The notes beneath the pieces are model-generated. The model ran no database searches and was not told the DNA's origin. It saw nothing but the letters and a program-made list of their open reading frames with translations. DNA of 7,173 bases from Nocardioidaceae bacterium (lineage in GTDB: Bacteria > Actinomycetota > Actinomycetes > Propionibacteriales > Nocardioidaceae): assembly GCA_020438665.1 (NCBI GenBank), contig JAGQUE010000083.1:1-7173 (forward strand), in the 5' to 3' direction. Every line of letters begins with the position of its first letter. Position 1 is the stretch's first letter. Both the position numbers and the translations under genes were made by a program. Positions 5,322 through 7,173 of the stretch are shown piece by piece.

Positions 5322-6644
5322 TCACGCGATGCCGGTGGCCGCGAACGCGGCGTACGACGGCTCGATGACGGCGGCGGGCCCGACCTGGTCGGAGATCGCC
5401 TCGAGGGTCTTGAGCCCCATCCCGGTGTTGATCACCACCGTCTCCAGCGTGGGATCGAGCTGGCCGGTCTCGACGAGCTTCTTGAGGACGCCGACGGTGG
5501 TGCCGCCCGCGGTCTCGGTGAAGATCCCCTCGGTGCGGGCGAGCAGGATGATGCCCTCGCGCACCTCGTCGTCGGTGATGTCCTCGACCGCGCCACCCGT
5601 ACGCCGGCAGACGTCGAGCACGTAGGGACCGTCGGCGGGGTTGCCGATCGCGAGGGACTTGGCGATGGTGTCGGGCTTGACGGGGCGGACCACCTGGTGA
5701 CCGTCCTTGAACGCCGCCGACACCGGCGAGCAGCCGGTCGCCTGGGCGCCATAGATCTTGTAGGGCTTGGCCTCCACCAGCCCGAGCGCGATCAGCTCCT
5801 GGAAGGCCTTGTCGACCTTGGTCAGCTGGGATCCGGAGGCGACCGGGATCACGACCTGGTCGGGGAGCCGCCAGCCGAGCTGCTCGGCGATCTCATAGCC
5901 CAAGGTCTTGGAGCCTTCGGCATAGAAGGGGCGGACGTTGACGTTGACGAACGCCCAGCCGTCCTCCTCGCCGGCGATCTCGGAGGCGAGCCGGTTGACG
6001 TCGTCATAGTTTCCGTTCACCGCGACGAGCTGCTCGGTATAGACCGCGGAGTTGATCTGCTTGGCCTGCTCGAGGTTGCTCGGGATGAGGACGACGGTCT
6101 TGATACCGGCGCGGGCGCCTGCTGCGGCGACGGCGTTGGCCAGGTTTCCGGTCGAGGGACACGCGAACACCTTGGCACCGAGCTCACGGGCCGCCGACAG
6201 GGCACAGGCGACGACCCGGTCCTTGAACGAGTGGGTCGGGTTGGTCGAGTCGTCCTTGACCCAGAGCCGCTCGAGCCCGAGCTCGGCGGCGAGGTTGCGG
6301 GCCTCGAGCAGACGGGTGAACCCGGGCTCGGTGTTGGGGCTCTCGGTGATGTCGCCCGGCACCGGCAGGAGCGCGCGGTAGCGCCAGATGTTGCGCGGGC
6401 CCGCCTCGATCTCCGCGCGCGTGATCGCCGGGAACTCATAGGACACCTCGAGGGGGCCGAAGCACTCCGGACACGCGTAGTGGGGGCCGAGCTCGCGGCC
6501 GTGGCCGCACTCACGGCAGGTGAGGGCGACGGCGTGGCCGAAGGCTCCCTCACGCAGGAGCGAGGGTGACGGGGTGGCCGCGGGGGCCGGGGTGTCGGGG
6601 TCGTCGCTGGCGACGGGACAGGACTCGACCAACAGCGCGCTCAT
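5322..6644 (-). CDS. metM: PLP-dependent threonine-synthase-like enzyme, probably homocysteine-forming MetM
   Basis: A 440-residue fold-type II PLP enzyme homologous to threonine synthase. After a low-complexity Pro/Ala leader (about 10-30) comes a zinc ribbon: C43-x2-C46 and C58-x2-C61. NPTHSFKDR (135-143) holds the PLP-binding lysine K141. PSTGNLANAVAAAGAR (163-178) replaces the STGNTSA-type loop usual in ThrC, and VIPVASGSQLTKVDK (265-279) stands where canonical ThrC has a VGNAGN-type phosphate loop. KSLAIGNPADGP (329-340) and TETAGGTTVGVLKKL (376-390) are also conserved. It would take O-phosphohomoserine from the threonine branch and, with thiocarboxylated MetO, form homocysteine, as shown in Streptomyces. 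Support: the sulfur carrier gene 25 nt downstream and a SAM-I riboswitch upstream. The ATG at 6642-6644 is chosen because GGAGG lies 6 nt upstream; an in-frame ATG at 6660-6662 lies inside the riboswitch stem. The alternative is an ordinary ThrC, which a SAM riboswitch would not be expected to control. Confidence 0.85.
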   Translation of the reverse strand: MSALLVESCPVASDDPDTPAPAATPSPSLLREGAFGHAVALTCRECGHGRELGPHYACPECFGPLEVSYEFPAITRAEIEAGPRNIWRYRALLPVPGDITESPNTEPGFTRLLEARNLAAELGLERLWVKDDSTNPTHSFKDRVVACALSAARELGAKVFACPSTGNLANAVAAAGARAGIKTVVLIPSNLEQAKQINSAVYTEQLVAVNGNYDDVNRLASEIAGEEDGWAFVNVNVRPFYAEGSKTLGYEIAEQLGWRLPDQVVIPVASGSQLTKVDKAFQELIALGLVEAKPYKIYGAQATGCSPVSAAFKDGHQVVRPVKPDTIAKSLAIGNPADGPYVLDVCRRTGGAVEDITDDEVREGIILLARTEGIFTETAGGTTVGVLKKLVETGQLDPTLETVVINTGMGLKTLEAISDQVGPAAVIEPSYAAFAATGIA

Positions 6645-6648
6645 GGGA

Positions 6649-6659
6649 TTCCTCCTCCT
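6649..6659 (-). promoter_or_regulatory. Shine-Dalgarno of metM, touching the riboswitch P1 stem
   Basis: On the minus strand this reads AGGAGGAGGAA, with a GGAGG core at 6651-6655 six bases from the ATG. The repeated AGG runs directly out of the 3' strand of riboswitch stem P1 (6658-6663). It decides the start codon and is the likely point of control. Confidence 0.8.
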
Positions 6660-6787
6660 CATCTGTCCCCGGCGACTGTCGTCGGGGTCGGATTTGGCAC
6701 CGTTTCCACGTCCGCACCGGTGGTGCGGGGAGTTCGTGGCGGTTGCCGGGACGTCGTTGGGCCGTTCCCTCGGTCCCTCGTGATGAG
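6658..6787 (-). promoter_or_regulatory. SAM-I (S-box) riboswitch upstream of metM
   Basis: Read on the minus strand, this 130-nt leader has the S-box elements in order. P1 is CTCATC (6782-6787) pairing with GATGAG (6658-6663). GAGGGA (6766-6771) and the nearby GGCCC belong to P2 and its loop, and the hallmark GGCAACC is at 6741-6747. P3 is CCACG/CGTGG (6735-6739 with 6706-6710) capped by a 7-bp triloop hairpin (6712-6728). The conserved GGTGCCAAATCC is at 6690-6701. P4 is CCCCG/CGGGG (6667-6687), followed by GACAGATGAG. These match the B. subtilis S-box in sequence and spacing. SAM-I aptamers bind S-adenosylmethionine and turn methionine-synthesis genes off. Only 13 nt separate the aptamer from the metM ATG, with no T-run, so translational control is more likely than termination. 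Confidence 0.9.
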
Positions 6788-6795
6788 CTGAGGAC

Positions 6796-6801
6796 AGCCT
6801 A
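6796..6801 (-). promoter_or_regulatory. Possible -10 element of metMO
   Basis: TAGGCT on the minus strand fits the loose actinobacterial -10 (TANNNT) and would place the transcript start at about 6788-6790, right at the beginning of the riboswitch. No convincing -35 lies 16-19 nt upstream. It is supported mainly by position. Confidence 0.35.
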
Positions 6802-6862
6802 AGTCAGGTCGTCTCACGATGCGTACTCCTTTCCCAATATCTGGACATGATGGGATGGCACC

Positions 6863-7173
6863 GTGGAGTTCACCTCGCCCGCCGCACACGACCGCTACGA
6901 CGCCTTCGTCGCTGTGGCGGACCGCGCGGTCATCGGCCTCGACATGGACGGGACGCTCTCCCCGATCGTGGAGGACCCCGAGCTCGCCCACATCCACCCC
7001 GAGGCGCCCGAGGCGCTGGCCACCCTGGCGCCGCACGTGCGGGCCCTCGCGATCATCACAGGTCGGCCGGCCCGACAGGCCTTGGCGCTGGGTGGTCTCG
7101 ACGAGGTCGGCGACGCCATCGGCGACCTCGGCCGAGAGCTGTTCGTGCTCGGCCAGTACGGCAACGAGCGCTG
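6863..7173 (+). CDS. otsB: Trehalose-6-phosphate phosphatase, 5' end only
   Basis: The first 103 residues of a HAD-superfamily phosphatase, cut by the window end. GLDMDGTLSPIVEDP (25-39) is HAD motif I: D27 is the nucleophile and D29 the general acid. The DGTL-[SA]-PI-V-[ED]-DP form is typical of OtsB. IITGRPARQAL (64-74) is motif II with T66. VLGQYGNER (95-103) matches the OtsB 'G.(H/Y)G.E' block that contacts the sugar phosphate. The enzyme removes phosphate from trehalose-6-phosphate in the OtsAB trehalose route. The frame is closed by a stop at 6848-6850, so GTG 6863 is the first possible start; GTG 6914 is a shorter alternative that still keeps motif I. No strong Shine-Dalgarno is seen. 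It diverges from metMO across a gap largely filled by the riboswitch. otsA is not in the window. Confidence 0.9.
   Translation, partial: MEFTSPAAHDRYDAFVAVADRAVIGLDMDGTLSPIVEDPELAHIHPEAPEALATLAPHVRALAIITGRPARQALALGGLDEVGDAIGDLGRELFVLGQYGNER

Noticed and set aside
5697..6569. Plus-strand open frame opposite metM (290 codons).
   Set aside because: It is the antisense shadow of a strongly conserved enzyme and has no domain or ribosome-binding site.
5322..6644. Plain threonine synthase (thrC) call.
   Set aside because: Kept as an alternative only: a SAM-I riboswitch and adjacent sulfur carrier point to methionine synthesis, and the PLP loops differ from canonical ThrC.
6645..6662. Upstream in-frame ATG at 6660-6662 that would extend MetM by six residues (MRRRNP).
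   Set aside because: That ATG lies in the 3' strand of riboswitch stem P1 and the AGG repeats that would be translated are the Shine-Dalgarno sequence for the ATG at 6642-6644.
6835..6840. CAATAT as a -10 for otsB.
   Set aside because: It is the only AT-rich hexamer in the area, but no matching -35 is seen and its distance to the GTG is short; not enough to call a promoter.

Overview
The window is about 70% G+C and dense with genes. It has Actinobacteria hallmarks: a solitary groEL gene controlled by CIRCE, an ECF42-type sigma factor with DGPF/YCII partners, and a threonine-synthase-like gene paired with a MoaD-like sulfur carrier. The style suggests a Nocardioides-like member of the Propionibacteriales, but that is inference; only 'high-GC actinobacterium' is firm.

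Layout. (1) 1-315: the 5' end of a GroEL2-type chaperonin gene on the minus strand, with a sigma70-like promoter and two tandem CIRCE operators. (2) 316-1155: an orphan ATP-grasp ligase of unknown substrate, minus strand. (3) 1180-3195: a plus-strand operon of two tandem YCII/DGPF proteins and an ECF42 sigma factor. Its start and stop codons overlap, and it is preceded by a sequence matching the promoter motif reported for ECF42 factors. (4) 3243-4927: a polytopic DUF2157 membrane protein overlapping a GDYXXLXY-family membrane-anchored protein. (5) 5021-6787, minus strand: a SAM-I (S-box) riboswitch, then a PLP enzyme annotated by homology as threonine synthase, then a MoaD/ThiS-like sulfur carrier ending in Gly-Gly. 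(6) 6863-7173: the 5' end of otsB (trehalose-6-phosphate phosphatase), divergent from region 5.

The most interesting part is region 5. The pairing matches MetM/MetO, described in Streptomyces, in which a threonine-synthase homologue makes homocysteine from O-phosphohomoserine using a thiocarboxylated sulfur carrier. The SAM-I riboswitch directly upstream is independent evidence, read from the DNA, that this operon makes methionine rather than threonine. The aptamer's closing stem lies against the Shine-Dalgarno sequence of metM, so control is probably translational.

The ECF42 operon looks self-contained: a sigma factor with a long C-terminal extension in place of an anti-sigma factor, its usual DGPF partners, and a likely autoregulatory promoter.
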